Origin: Lachnospiraceae bacterium
GTDB taxonomy: Bacteria; Bacillota; Clostridia; Lachnospirales; Lachnospiraceae
Reading direction: 5' to 3'
NCBI GenBank assembly: GCA_900769115.1
Contig: CAAGFJ010000078.1
Location: 1-44,928, forward strand
DNA length: 44,928 bases
The notes under the pieces are model-generated. The model was not told the origin of the DNA. It worked only from the letters and a program-made list of their open reading frames with translations, and did no database searches. Position numbers and translations under genes: made by a program. This document shows positions 6,820-15,801 of this stretch, piece by piece (within the stretch, counting starts at the first letter, position 1; every line of letters begins with the position of its first letter).

Positions 6820-8073
6820 TTAGTGTCTGTTGTCTAATTCCTTCGTGATATCTTCCCATGTCACACCACGTTCAACCATAAGAACCATACAGTGATATAG
6901 AAAATCAGAAATCTCGTATTTGATCTCTTCTGGATCCGGATTCTTTGCTGCAATCACAATCTCAGTACACTCTTCGCCTACCTTCTTAAGAATCTTATCA
7001 ATCCCCTTATCAAAGAGATAATTGGTATAAGAACCTTCCTTCGGATGACGCTTGCGATCTACAATCGTATTATATACTTCATTGAACACATTGAGCGGAT
7101 TCGTATTGTCATACTCTTTTCTGGCAAGCGGGGTAAAGAAACAGGTCGGATTGCCGGTATGACACGCCACACCAATCTGTGATACCTTTGCAAGAATCGT
7201 ATCCTTGTCGCAATCAATAATCAATTCTTTCACAAACTGAAAATGTCCACTTTCCTCGCCTTTCATCCATAGTTTCTGACGGCTTCTGGAATAGTATGTC
7301 ATACGTCCGGTCTCTAATGTCTTGGCGTAGGATTCCTTATTCATATACGCCATCATCAAGACTTCCTGCGTCTTATAATCCTGAACAATACATGGAATCA
7401 GTCCATCGGAATTCAACTTAAATGTATCAAAATCCAAAGCACTTTCAAATGTATTCACTTCTATATTCTTTCCAGAAAGGAAATGTTTTATCTGCATCAT
7501 ATTCACAATCGTGGTGCCTGTATACAATACCGCATCTACTGTACTGTCTAAGATTGTCTTGGCAAGCTGCTCCTCTGATGCATTGTCCACATCAATCATA
7601 ACGGGAACATCCAATGCCTCCTTAATCTCACGGACGCGCTGTTCCATTCCGGTATTAAATCCCAGCAACCAGATACTGCCAGCTCCCATCTCTTCGCATT
7701 TGACTGCAAAAGATACGACATCCACATCATTCATATCAATGGCAACACCAATCTTATCTTTTCCAAAACGTTCCGACATCTCTTTGACAAAATGAATATC
7801 CAGTCTCGCCGCATGCTTCATATACACCTTGGCAGCACCTGCATATAACATCTTCTTCACATCTTCTAAACGCTTGACACCACCGCCAACAATCAAAGGT
7901 ACCTCAGCCGTCTCAGCAATTTTCTTCATAAATTCAACATCCGGCTCTCTGCCCTCTTCGATTGCTGACATATCCATGTATGCAATCTCGTCTGCTCCAT
8001 CGTTCGAATATGCCGTAGCTGCTTCTAACGCATTGGTGTGATCTAATCCGGCAATTAATTTCACATAACTCAT
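6820..8073 (-). CDS. hisIE: HisF-like/HisI/HisE fusion (PR-AMP cyclohydrolase and PR-ATP pyrophosphohydrolase)
   Basis: The 417-aa protein has three parts. Residues 1-205 are a HisA/HisF-like TIM barrel (IVGGGVKRLED, KIGVAIDMND). Residues ~215-315 are HisI, with YYSRSRQKLWMKGEESG and the metal segment IDCDKDTILAKVSQIGVACH. Residues ~325-417 are HisE, with VGEECTEIVIAAKN and DFLYHCMVLMVERGV. HisE and HisI perform steps 2 and 3 of histidine synthesis. The barrel keeps Asp11, but the second catalytic Asp of HisF (Asp130 in Thermotoga) aligns with Asn140, and the second phosphate-binding loop is lost, so it is probably not an active cyclase. The start has AAAGGAGG five bases upstream. It is the last his gene of the operon. 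Confidence 0.93.
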   Translation of the reverse strand: MSYVKLIAGLDHTNALEAATAYSNDGADEIAYMDMSAIEEGREPDVEFMKKIAETAEVPLIVGGGVKRLEDVKKMLYAGAAKVYMKHAARLDIHFVKEMSERFGKDKIGVAIDMNDVDVVSFAVKCEEMGAGSIWLLGFNTGMEQRVREIKEALDVPVMIDVDNASEEQLAKTILDSTVDAVLYTGTTIVNMMQIKHFLSGKNIEVNTFESALDFDTFKLNSDGLIPCIVQDYKTQEVLMMAYMNKESYAKTLETGRMTYYSRSRQKLWMKGEESGHFQFVKELIIDCDKDTILAKVSQIGVACHTGNPTCFFTPLARKEYDNTNPLNVFNEVYNTIVDRKRHPKEGSYTNYLFDKGIDKILKKVGEECTEIVIAAKNPDPEEIKYEISDFLYHCMVLMVERGVTWEDITKELDNRH

Positions 8074-8105
8074 AATATCCTCCTTTGATTATCAACCATT
8101 CGCTT

Positions 8106-8699
8106 CTACAAAGAACCTTTGGTTGATAATACCGTATCTTTCATTCGTGGATCAACCTGTGTTGCTTCATCTAATGCTTTCGCAAATGCTTTGAATGCTG
8201 CTTCTATAATATGGTGATTGTTACTTCCGTCTAATTGTTTCAGGTGAAGATTCATACCTGCGCCATAAGAAACCGCATAGAAAAACTCCTTCACCATCTC
8301 GGTATCAAAATATCCCACCCGGTCCACTGTCAGATTCATATCATAAGAAAAATATGGTCTGCCGGACAGGTCTAATGCACACAACATCAACGTCTCATCC
8401 ATCGGCAGGATTCGTTGGCCGTAACGTTTAATTCCCTTTTTGTCGCCAATTGCTTTCTTGATTGCCTGTCCTAATACGATTCCGGTATCTTCAATGGTAT
8501 GGTGGGAATCCACATACAGATCTCCCTTTACTAACACTTTCAAATCAAAAAAACCATGCCTTGCAAAGGAATTCAACATATGATCAAAAAAACCAATTCC
8601 TGTATCAATCTTTGTCTGCCCGGATCCATCTATATGTAATTCCAGCTTAATATCTGTCTCGTTCGTCTTTCTCTCAATATAAGCAATTCTGCCTGCCAT
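8106..8699 (-). CDS. hisB: Imidazoleglycerol-phosphate dehydratase
   Basis: This 197-aa monofunctional dehydratase (step 6 of histidine synthesis) makes imidazole-acetol phosphate. The manganese-binding motifs GIGFFDHML, VDSHHTIEDTGI and NNHHIIEAAFKAFA are intact, and the length is normal. AAGGAG lies nine bases before the ATG. It sits between hisD and the HisIE fusion. The aminotransferase hisC and the ring-forming hisH/hisF are not in this cluster. Confidence 0.97.
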   Translation of the reverse strand: MAGRIAYIERKTNETDIKLELHIDGSGQTKIDTGIGFFDHMLNSFARHGFFDLKVLVKGDLYVDSHHTIEDTGIVLGQAIKKAIGDKKGIKRYGQRILPMDETLMLCALDLSGRPYFSYDMNLTVDRVGYFDTEMVKEFFYAVSYGAGMNLHLKQLDGSNNHHIIEAAFKAFAKALDEATQVDPRMKDTVLSTKGSL

Positions 8700-8790
8700 G
8701 TATGCACGCTCCTTCCACTATCGGATTCTCATGTCTACCGCTCATTGTACCACACACTCTTTCAAATTACTATATTCTTTGAACACAGAA

Positions 8791-10080
8791 TTATTCAAAT
8801 CGTACTTTAATGGAATTTGCATGTGCTGTCAACTGCTCACTGGTAGCAAAATCAATAATATCCTGATGAATCGGCTCTAATGCTTCTCTCGAATAATAAA
8901 TGATACTTGACTTTTTCACAAAATCATCAACGCTAAGCGGTGAGAAGAACTTTGCCGTACCATTCGTTGGCAATACATGGTTCGGACCGGCAAAATAATC
9001 CCCGAGTGGCTCTGAACTGTATTCACCAATAAATATTGCTCCTGCATTCCTTATCTTCATCATAACTTCAAACGGATTCTTTGTCACAATCTCCAAATGT
9101 TCGCTTGCAATATCATTTGTTGCAGAGATTGCTTCCTCTAAAGAATCTGCCACTAAAATATATCCATAATTATCTAAGGACTTCTGAATAATCTCTTTCC
9201 GGCTTAAGTTTGCCACGAATTGATCCACCTCAGCACTGACCTTCTTTGCCAATTCTTCCGATGTCGTTACAAGAATTGCGGATGCCAGTTCGTCATGCTC
9301 TGCCTGTGACAGCAGATCAGCTGCAACATATCTTGGATTGGCTGACTCATCCGCAAGTACTAAGATCTCGGAAGGACCTGCAATCGAATCAATGCTGACA
9401 TAACCATATACCGCACGTTTGGCAAGTGCAACAAAAATATTACCCGGACCTACAATCTTATCGACCTTTGGAATGGATTCCGTACCAAATGCTAACGATG
9501 CAATTGCCTGTGCACCACCTGCTTTGTAAATAGCGTCCACACCTGCTTCATTAGCTGCTACTAATGTTGTAGGGTACACCTTGCCCTCTGCATTGCAAGG
9601 TGTTGTCATAATCACGTTCGGTACTCCTGCCACCTTGGCTGGTACAATATTCATCAGTACAGAAGACGGATACACCGCCTTGCCACCCGGAACATACACA
9701 CCAACAGAATGAAGAGGTGTCACCTTCTGGCCTAACATGGTTCCATTCTCTGCGGAATCAAACCAGCTATACTGTTTCTGTTTTTCATGATAGGTACGGA
9801 TGTTTACAAGCGCTTTCCGAATAACCTCCACCAAATGGGCATCTACCTGTGTATATGCCTCTTCAATTTCTTCTTTGGTTACAAGCACATTGTCCTTGGT
9901 AATGTCTGCCTTATCGAACTTCTTCGTATAAGAAAATAATGCCGAATCTCCATGCTCTCTGACATCATCTACAATCGCCTGTACCGTGTCTGAATATTCC
10001 GTATAATTGTTCGGACTTCTCTTCAACAGATCATTCAGGAGATTCTTTTTGGTTTCGTTATTCAGCTCTACAATTCGCAT
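8791..10080 (-). CDS. hisD: Histidinol dehydrogenase
   Basis: This 429-aa zinc- and NAD-dependent enzyme catalyses the last two oxidations from histidinol to histidine. Family signatures include YVPGGKAVYPSSVLMN, VDKIVGPGN, SIDSIAGPSEILVLAD and AEHDELASAI, and the conserved GPNHVLPT lies near the C-terminus. The length is normal. AAGGATG precedes the ATG. It starts 18 bp after hisG and is clearly co-transcribed. Confidence 0.97.
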   Translation of the reverse strand: MRIVELNNETKKNLLNDLLKRSPNNYTEYSDTVQAIVDDVREHGDSALFSYTKKFDKADITKDNVLVTKEEIEEAYTQVDAHLVEVIRKALVNIRTYHEKQKQYSWFDSAENGTMLGQKVTPLHSVGVYVPGGKAVYPSSVLMNIVPAKVAGVPNVIMTTPCNAEGKVYPTTLVAANEAGVDAIYKAGGAQAIASLAFGTESIPKVDKIVGPGNIFVALAKRAVYGYVSIDSIAGPSEILVLADESANPRYVAADLLSQAEHDELASAILVTTSEELAKKVSAEVDQFVANLSRKEIIQKSLDNYGYILVADSLEEAISATNDIASEHLEIVTKNPFEVMMKIRNAGAIFIGEYSSEPLGDYFAGPNHVLPTNGTAKFFSPLSVDDFVKKSSIIYYSREALEPIHQDIIDFATSEQLTAHANSIKVRFE

Positions 10081-10098
10081 GTTCTCATCCTTCTTTCG

Positions 10099-10746
10099 TT
10101 ATTGTTCATATATAAATTTTTTAAGATCATTTACAATCTTAAGGATTCGCTGTTGTTCCATCTTAAGACTAACCTTATTCACTACCATACGGCAGGATAA
10201 CGGACATACCTCTTCTAACACCTCTAAGCCATTCTCACGAAGTGTGGTTCCTGTCTCTACAATATCCACGATCACATCAGAAAGATCCACGATCGGCGCT
10301 AACTCTACGGAACCATTTAGCTTGATAATCTCAATCGTCTGGTTCTTATTCGTCTGGAAATAATTCTTTGCGATGTTCGGATATTTGCTGGCTACCCGGA
10401 TAATCTCATTCTTCTGTAAAATCTCTTTGGCAGAAGCAGGTCCGCAGACGCACATTCTGCATTTACCAAAGCCAAGATCCAACACCTCATAAATATTGTC
10501 TCTTTCCTCTTCTAAGATTGTATCCTTACCCACAACACCAATATCTGCTGCCCCATATTCCACATATGTTGGAACGTCTCCGGCTTTTGCCAAAAAGAAC
10601 CGCAGCTTCAATTCTTCGTTGGTAAAGATCAGCTTTCTTGTATCCGGATCCTTCATCTCTTCGCAAGTAATTCCAATCTGTTCCAGATAACCTAACGTCT
10701 TCTTTGCAAGACGCCCTTTTGCTAATGCAAATGTAATATATCTCAT
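10099..10746 (-). CDS. hisG: ATP phosphoribosyltransferase, short form
   Basis: At about 215 aa this is the short HisG catalytic subunit of step 1 of histidine synthesis. It lacks the C-terminal regulatory domain and needs HisZ. It begins MRYITFALAKGRL, and the PRPP-binding segment DIVETGTTLRENGL is intact. I prefer the ATG at 10746 because GAGG lies six bases upstream; an in-frame start at 10758 adds only MRMD and overlaps the ribosome site. hisZ is immediately upstream, as expected for a HisGS-HisZ complex. Confidence 0.96.
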   Translation of the reverse strand: MRYITFALAKGRLAKKTLGYLEQIGITCEEMKDPDTRKLIFTNEELKLRFFLAKAGDVPTYVEYGAADIGVVGKDTILEEERDNIYEVLDLGFGKCRMCVCGPASAKEILQKNEIIRVASKYPNIAKNYFQTNKNQTIEIIKLNGSVELAPIVDLSDVIVDIVETGTTLRENGLEVLEEVCPLSCRMVVNKVSLKMEQQRILKIVNDLKKFIYEQ

Positions 10747-10777
10747 GTCCATCCTCATTTCTGATTCTAATGAATCG

Positions 10778-12037
10778 TTAACATAATTCTATATCTTCGA
10801 TCAAAGCGCTGCCAATCTCTTCCGTAACAAAATCATATACATCTACTGTCTTATCCGAAGTCAGATAAAACATGCCTGAAAAATGATTCTTCTTGCCATA
10901 TTCCGCATAAGCATTGATATTCTTCTTTTTTGACTTCCTGATCAATTCCACCTTCCGATTCGACTTACGCAACTGATTGGCAAAATGAATGGCATATTTC
11001 TGATGCTCTATCTCATATAGAATAATACTGTCAGAATTATCAATTGTGACTTCAATCTTCTGTCGGGTAATTGCTTTCATCAGGTCTTCAATATAAAATG
11101 CAAATCCGATTGCCGGTGCATCCTTACCATACTGATTCAAAAGATTGTTATACCGGCCACCTTTGACAACCGCATCACCCGTTCCATATGTATATCCCCG
11201 GAACATAATCCCTGTATAATATTCATAACGGCTTAAAAGTGAAAAATCAAAGCTGATATACTGTTCATATCCGGAATAGGACAATGCCGTATATACCTTT
11301 TCTAACCGATTAATTGCTTCTAATGAAATCTCATTGTTCACTAATGTTCTGGCATGCTCTAACATCTCACAGCCGCCAAACAACTGATCAAAACTTAACA
11401 ATACATTCTTAACAGCATCCGGTAAATCTAATGATTTTACCAATGACTCCAATGCAAAGAAGTTGCGGTTATGAATACACTGCCGGATCTCTTCCGCTGT
11501 CTCCTTCGATAGATCCGCTTCTTCCAGGATTCCCTTAAAGAATTCTACCTCACCAATCTCAATCTGGAATTCGGTAAGTCCTGTCGCCAGGAAACAGTCA
11601 ATCACCGTCGCGATCACCTCTGCATCTGCTGCTGAAGAATCATCATTGATCAGCTCTGCACCAAGCTGTGTGATCTGATGGGACTTTCCCTGATGATTGT
11701 GTGCATTCAGAAAAGTATCTCCCTGATAACACAAACGGATTGGCAGATCCTCGTCGTTATAATATTTGGCGACACATCTGGCAATACTTGGTGTGATATC
11801 CGGACGCAGCACTAATGTATTATTATCACGATCAAAAAACTTATACATCTCATTGGATGCCGCAGAACCCTTGTCCTGATTAAATATATCAAAGAACTCA
11901 AAGGTTGGTGTCTCGATATCATTATAGCTATAAAGAGATAAGACATGATGCATCTTAGAAAGTACTTTCCGCTTCTTCTTGCATTCATTGTCATAGATAT
12001 CCCTTACTCCTTCCGGAGTGTGTAATAACTTTTCCAT
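10778..12037 (-). CDS. hisZ: ATP phosphoribosyltransferase regulatory subunit
   Basis: This 419-aa HisRS paralogue activates short HisG and confers histidine feedback. It begins LLHTPEGVRDIY and keeps class II synthetase-like motifs such as LVLRPDITPSIARC and YYTGIMFRGYTYGTGDAVVKGGRYN. It lacks the HisRS anticodon-binding signature, and the linkage to hisG separates it from true HisRS. AAGGAG lies nine bases before the ATG. It is first of the his genes and starts 35 bp after trpS. Confidence 0.94.
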   Translation of the reverse strand: MEKLLHTPEGVRDIYDNECKKKRKVLSKMHHVLSLYSYNDIETPTFEFFDIFNQDKGSAASNEMYKFFDRDNNTLVLRPDITPSIARCVAKYYNDEDLPIRLCYQGDTFLNAHNHQGKSHQITQLGAELINDDSSAADAEVIATVIDCFLATGLTEFQIEIGEVEFFKGILEEADLSKETAEEIRQCIHNRNFFALESLVKSLDLPDAVKNVLLSFDQLFGGCEMLEHARTLVNNEISLEAINRLEKVYTALSYSGYEQYISFDFSLLSRYEYYTGIMFRGYTYGTGDAVVKGGRYNNLLNQYGKDAPAIGFAFYIEDLMKAITRQKIEVTIDNSDSIILYEIEHQKYAIHFANQLRKSNRKVELIRKSKKKNINAYAEYGKKNHFSGMFYLTSDKTVDVYDFVTEEIGSALIEDIELC

Positions 12038-12072
12038 CTCTTTAATCTCCTTCTTCTGTATGGTTCACTCGT

Positions 12073-13158
12073 CTATTTCTGGTATTTGGCAATATGCTTT
12101 GCAATCAGTTCACTATCTTCAAAATAATTGATCTTCATTGCATCTTTCACTGCAGCTAAAGTCTTGGCAGCAACCTTCTCAGCCTCCTCGCTGCCCTTCT
12201 TTAAGATGTCGTATACATAAGCAATATCTTTCTCATATTCATGACGGCGGTTACGGATTGGCTCTAATTCCTCTTGCATTACATCATTAAGGAACTTCTT
12301 CACCTTCACATCACCAAGTCCGCCTCTTGTATAGTGATCCTTTAACTCCTGCAAATTCGCATATTCCGGCAGATACCGTTCAAATTGTTCTGGTTTTGAG
12401 AATGCATCTAAGTAAGTAAAGACTGTATTACCCTCTAACTTACCAGGGTCTGTGATCTTAATATGATCCGGATCTGTATACATACTCATAACCTTCTTCT
12501 TTATCTCATCCGGTTCCTCTGCAAGATAAATGCAGTTACCGAGCGACTTACTCATCTTTGCCTTACCGTCAATTCCCGGGAGACGAAGACATGCTTCATT
12601 TTCCGGAAGCAGGATGTTTGGCTCTGTCAGCGCTTCGCCATATACGGTATTGAACTTATGTACAATCTCCTTTGTCTGTTCAAGCATCGGCATCTGATCC
12701 TCTCCTGCCGGTACGGTTGTCGCCTGGAACGCCGTAATATCTGCCGCCTGACTAATCGGATATGTAAAGAATCCAACCGGAATACTCGTCTCAAAGTTAC
12801 GCATCTTGATCTCAGACTTCACCGTTGGATTTCTCTGAAGACGGGATACCGTAACTAAGTTCATATAATAAAATGTCAATTCCGTTAATTCCGGAATCTG
12901 TGACTGGATTAAAATGGTTGACTTCTCCGGGTCAATTCCACATGCCAGATAATCAAGTGCTACCTCAATAATATTCTCACGCACCTTCTCCGGATTATCC
13001 GCATTATCGGTAAGTGCCTGCGCATCTGCAATCATAATGTAAATCTTATCATATTCGCCTGAATTCTGAAGTTCTACTCTTCTACGCAGGGAACCAACAT
13101 AATGCCCTACATGTAAATGGCCTGTTGGCCTGTCTCCTGTTAAAATAATCTTTGACAT
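12073..13158 (-). CDS. trpS: Tryptophan--tRNA ligase
   Basis: The class I synthetase for tRNA-Trp has its HIGH-type motif in TGHLHVGHYVGSL (residues ~12-24) and the KMSKS loop as AKMSKSLGN near residue 200. I start at 13158 (MSKIILTGDRP, 361 aa) because AAGGAG lies 10 bases upstream; the longer ORF from 13188 adds a non-conserved MDIMRRRIDD. A promoter at 13240-13268 lies upstream. It is the first gene of the unit that continues into hisZ. No T-box or tryptophan attenuator is visible in the roughly 75-nt leader. Confidence 0.95.
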   Translation of the reverse strand: MSKIILTGDRPTGHLHVGHYVGSLRRRVELQNSGEYDKIYIMIADAQALTDNADNPEKVRENIIEVALDYLACGIDPEKSTILIQSQIPELTELTFYYMNLVTVSRLQRNPTVKSEIKMRNFETSIPVGFFTYPISQAADITAFQATTVPAGEDQMPMLEQTKEIVHKFNTVYGEALTEPNILLPENEACLRLPGIDGKAKMSKSLGNCIYLAEEPDEIKKKVMSMYTDPDHIKITDPGKLEGNTVFTYLDAFSKPEQFERYLPEYANLQELKDHYTRGGLGDVKVKKFLNDVMQEELEPIRNRRHEYEKDIAYVYDILKKGSEEAEKVAAKTLAAVKDAMKINYFEDSELIAKHIAKYQK

Positions 13159-13239
13159 GTCATCTATTCTCCTTCTCATAATATCCAAACGGCATCCATC
13201 CGTTATTGTCTCACTTCAATACGCCATAGAACAACCTAC

Positions 13240-13268
13240 ATAATACCAAATCTTAAATAAATATTCAA
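13240..13268 (-). promoter_or_regulatory. Predicted sigma-A promoter for trpS-his
   Basis: On the minus strand TTGAAT (13263-13268) and TATTAT (13240-13245) are separated by 17 bases. It lies in the 169-bp gap between recU and trpS, which shows no other clear feature. Confidence 0.6.
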
Positions 13269-13327
13269 GTAAAGTGCATATCAATTCATTAATTGACAAA
13301 ATTCTGCAATCAAATTCACACAACGAC

Positions 13328-13864
13328 TTATCCACGTTCCATCAGATCCGTATTCACCGCTTCGAGATAATGTACCAGTGCAGCTCCCTCGGAATGAATA
13401 AAATACTTAGGATCCAACTCCCCGTATTTGAAATTCTTTGCATGTCCATCCCGGTCAATTCGTTCTACATACTCTGCCAATACCCGGTACGGCAGATAAT
13501 AGAATTCATTGTGTGTCGTAAAATATATCAGTAAAAAACTGACACCGCCCTGCTGTTCAAATCGTTCCATAAACTTTAACTGATGCTCATGAATATTCTG
13601 CATAGGAAAGGTGTCCTTGTGACATTCCTTCGCATCAAAGCAGATTGGAATTGACTGTACAACCCCGATATAATCTACGGTTGAATCCTTCTCAAAATAC
13701 GCTAATGTAATATGCCTGGTTGCTTTATCAATCTCGATTGGAGTGATTGGGGTCGGAATCTTCTGCACTAACGCTAACCCCTTCTCGATATAGACATCAT
13801 TTGTTGCATTGATCAGTTCTTCAAAGGTGGAACCTCGAAGCCCTCTTGAATTCCAAGTCGCCAC
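13328..13864 (-). CDS. recU: Holliday junction resolvase RecU
   Basis: This 178-aa Mg-dependent nuclease resolves recombination intermediates in Firmicutes. Motifs include NSRGLRGSTFEELINATN, the active-site DYIGV and FDAKEC, and the HQLKFMERFEQQGGVSF segment. The start is GTG at 13864 with AAGGA five bases upstream. The first 52 bp overlap the end of the pseudouridine synthase gene in another frame, which suggests translational coupling. In Bacilli recU usually pairs with a penicillin-binding protein gene; here it pairs with rluA-like and trpS. Slightly short but with all key residues. Confidence 0.93.
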   Translation of the reverse strand: MATWNSRGLRGSTFEELINATNDVYIEKGLALVQKIPTPITPIEIDKATRHITLAYFEKDSTVDYIGVVQSIPICFDAKECHKDTFPMQNIHEHQLKFMERFEQQGGVSFLLIYFTTHNEFYYLPYRVLAEYVERIDRDGHAKNFKYGELDPKYFIHSEGAALVHYLEAVNTDLMERG

Positions 13865-14949
13865 TGTCTTCCTTCTTTCTCTTCTAGTATTGCGTCCGCA
13901 ATTGTGCTAAACTCCTGATCCGGCATCGCAAAATATGAGGAACCTGCAAGATAAGCAAAATCCTCTGTCATCTTATCAGGAAAGTGTATATAATAGGCAT
14001 GTAATAGCTGATGCCGTAATCCATATTCTTTCTTCAGATAAGCATTGACTGTCTTGAAACCGTATTTACCATCACCAATGATCGGATGCCCGACACTTTT
14101 CAAATGAGCTCGGATCTGATGTGTCTTGCCTGTTACCAGTTTCACCCGGAGCAGGGTAAATGATTCCTGACCGCTATGTCCATATACGATCGGTTCATAT
14201 CTTGTCTCAATAAATGTCGGCTGATCCATTCCCTGTCTGACTGCCTCTTCCTTGGAAGCAAAGACTACAACCTGATTGTGATTCCTGCGTTTGGCAAGAA
14301 AGCCTTTGATCGTGGTTGGTTTCTTCACAATACCACTGACAATGGTAAGATAATATTTGTCAATGGAACGTTCTTTTAATATCTTAGATAACATTCTCGT
14401 TCCCGGCAGCGATAACCCTGCCAATAGAATTCCACTCGTATTACGATCAAGCCGATTGCACACCGACGGGGTAAACATTGCGTCCTGCCTGCCAATCCAG
14501 TGATAATAATCTACAATCTGTTCATTGAGTGAATAGTCGGAAGCAACGGCTTTCTGTGATAAGACACCCGCTGGTTTGTTCACGATCAGAATATGATCAT
14601 CTTCATAAAGGATCGGGATATTCTGCAACGGATTCTTTCCGTTCCTTGTCGCGCTTAGTTCATTTCCTGCCATATCGTCTACCGGATTCGGAGCGTTCTG
14701 CTCCTCGTTCCACACTAACACCTTGCCATCCTTGCGAAACTTAGCAATCGTCTCATCTGTCATATAGATCTGTACCCGGTCTCCACATTGCAGTAATTCG
14801 CTTCCATCTGCCTTTAGGTTATTATATTTGATATTCTTCTTTCGTAGCATCTTGTACAGAAAGCTCTGCGGTGCGGCATCCAAATATTTGGCAAGGAATT
14901 TGTTGAGACGCTGACCTGCGTGATCTGTTGTAATATAAAGCTCCTGCAT
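13813..14949 (-). CDS. RluA-family 23S rRNA pseudouridine synthase
   Basis: The protein (378 aa from the ATG at 14949) has an N-terminal S4-like RNA-binding segment (AGQRLNKFLAKYL) and an RluA catalytic domain with NRLDRNTSGILLAG, whose Asp is the nucleophile, plus GKTHQIRAHLKSVGHPIIGD. I use the ATG, not the TTG at 14955, because AGGGAG is spaced nine bases from the ATG. A 50-residue insert between the S4 and catalytic parts is typical of RluC-like members in Clostridia. The specific uridine cannot be inferred. A hairpin (14988-15010) lies just upstream. Confidence 0.93.
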   Translation of the reverse strand: MQELYITTDHAGQRLNKFLAKYLDAAPQSFLYKMLRKKNIKYNNLKADGSELLQCGDRVQIYMTDETIAKFRKDGKVLVWNEEQNAPNPVDDMAGNELSATRNGKNPLQNIPILYEDDHILIVNKPAGVLSQKAVASDYSLNEQIVDYYHWIGRQDAMFTPSVCNRLDRNTSGILLAGLSLPGTRMLSKILKERSIDKYYLTIVSGIVKKPTTIKGFLAKRRNHNQVVVFASKEEAVRQGMDQPTFIETRYEPIVYGHSGQESFTLLRVKLVTGKTHQIRAHLKSVGHPIIGDGKYGFKTVNAYLKKEYGLRHQLLHAYYIHFPDKMTEDFAYLAGSSYFAMPDQEFSTIADAILEEKEGRQWRLGIQEGFEVPPLKN

Positions 14950-14987
14950 ATGCAAAGTCTCCCTTTCAAATTAATACGATACAAAAT

Positions 14988-15010
14988 TGCTATGTAGATT
15001 TTACATAGCA
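14988..15010 (-). terminator. Hairpin between SDR gene and rluA-like gene
   Basis: A perfect 9-bp stem (14988-14996 with 15002-15010) and 5-base loop are followed on the minus strand by AATTTTG. It lies 50 bp past the SDR stop and 38 bp before the rluA-like start. That is too close for a full promoter in between, so it may be a leaky terminator or attenuator, or an operator. Confidence 0.5.
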
Positions 15011-15060
15011 GTAATGAAAATCGGCAATATACTTTGCTCATTATTTTATATTCCCGTCAA

Positions 15061-15801
15061 TCATATATGTGGTAATAATTTGGATGCTGCATACACTGCC
15101 TTCATTGGCAATCCGTAAATGGACATGAGCCGCTTGTCCCGTGCATCCTTTAATGCCTTCCGCACCACCGGTTCCGGTTTCACCATAACAAGCTTTTTAA
15201 ACCATTTTGGTTTCTGTCCTTTGTTTGCAATCTCTAAAAATTCCGTATCAACCGGTCCCGGACAGACAATCGTAACCCAAATACACCGATCCCGCAATTC
15301 CTTCTGCAATGCTAGGGAAAAACGCAACACAAATGACTTGGATGCTGCATAGACTGCAAATTCTTTCTGTGGAAAAAATGCCGATGCAGAACACAACTGA
15401 ATGATCCGGCTATACTGCGACATAAAAGGAAGTACAATATGTGTTACAGCTACTACCGCCCTGACGTTCACATCCACCATATTTACCGCTTCACTCCCCG
15501 TGATTCCACTAAATATTCCGGCACGGCCTACCCCTGCCGCATTGACCAGAATGCGGACATCCGGTCGTTCTGTAAAAAGAAGATCTGCCAACCGTTCTAC
15601 ATCTTCCTCCTTGCATAAATCTATCCCAAAGCATCGTGCCTTACCATGAGTGATACTATCTGCCAGCATATCTAACCGGTCTTTTCTTCTGGCAATCATC
15701 CAGATCTCATCAATATGATGGGCGATACGGTCCAACTGACGAACGAATTCCTGACCCATACCAGAAGACGCTCCGGTTACAATCGCAATCGACTTTCTCA
15801 T
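15061..15801 (-). CDS. Short-chain dehydrogenase/reductase (classical SDR)
   Basis: This 246-aa Rossmann-fold oxidoreductase has the NAD(P) motif TGASSGMG (residues 9-16), NAAG at 87-90, a catalytic Ser in CSAS (~138-140) and YAASK (Tyr151, Lys155). Basic residues after the second beta strand (ARRKDRL) suggest NADPH preference. The C-terminal region resembles DltE/YqjQ-type SDRs that act on lipids or alcohols, but the substrate is unknown. I choose the ATG at 15801: GGAGG is eight bases upstream and the start overlaps the methyltransferase stop as TAATG, implying coupling. Confidence 0.92.
   Translation of the reverse strand: MRKSIAIVTGASSGMGQEFVRQLDRIAHHIDEIWMIARRKDRLDMLADSITHGKARCFGIDLCKEEDVERLADLLFTERPDVRILVNAAGVGRAGIFSGITGSEAVNMVDVNVRAVVAVTHIVLPFMSQYSRIIQLCSASAFFPQKEFAVYAASKSFVLRFSLALQKELRDRCIWVTIVCPGPVDTEFLEIANKGQKPKWFKKLVMVKPEPVVRKALKDARDKRLMSIYGLPMKAVYAASKLLPHI

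Noticed and set aside
13159..13239. T-box or tryptophan/histidine attenuator in the trpS leader
   Set aside because: No T-box core, specifier-type stem or terminator hairpin is visible in the ~75-nt leader; the same holds before alaS.
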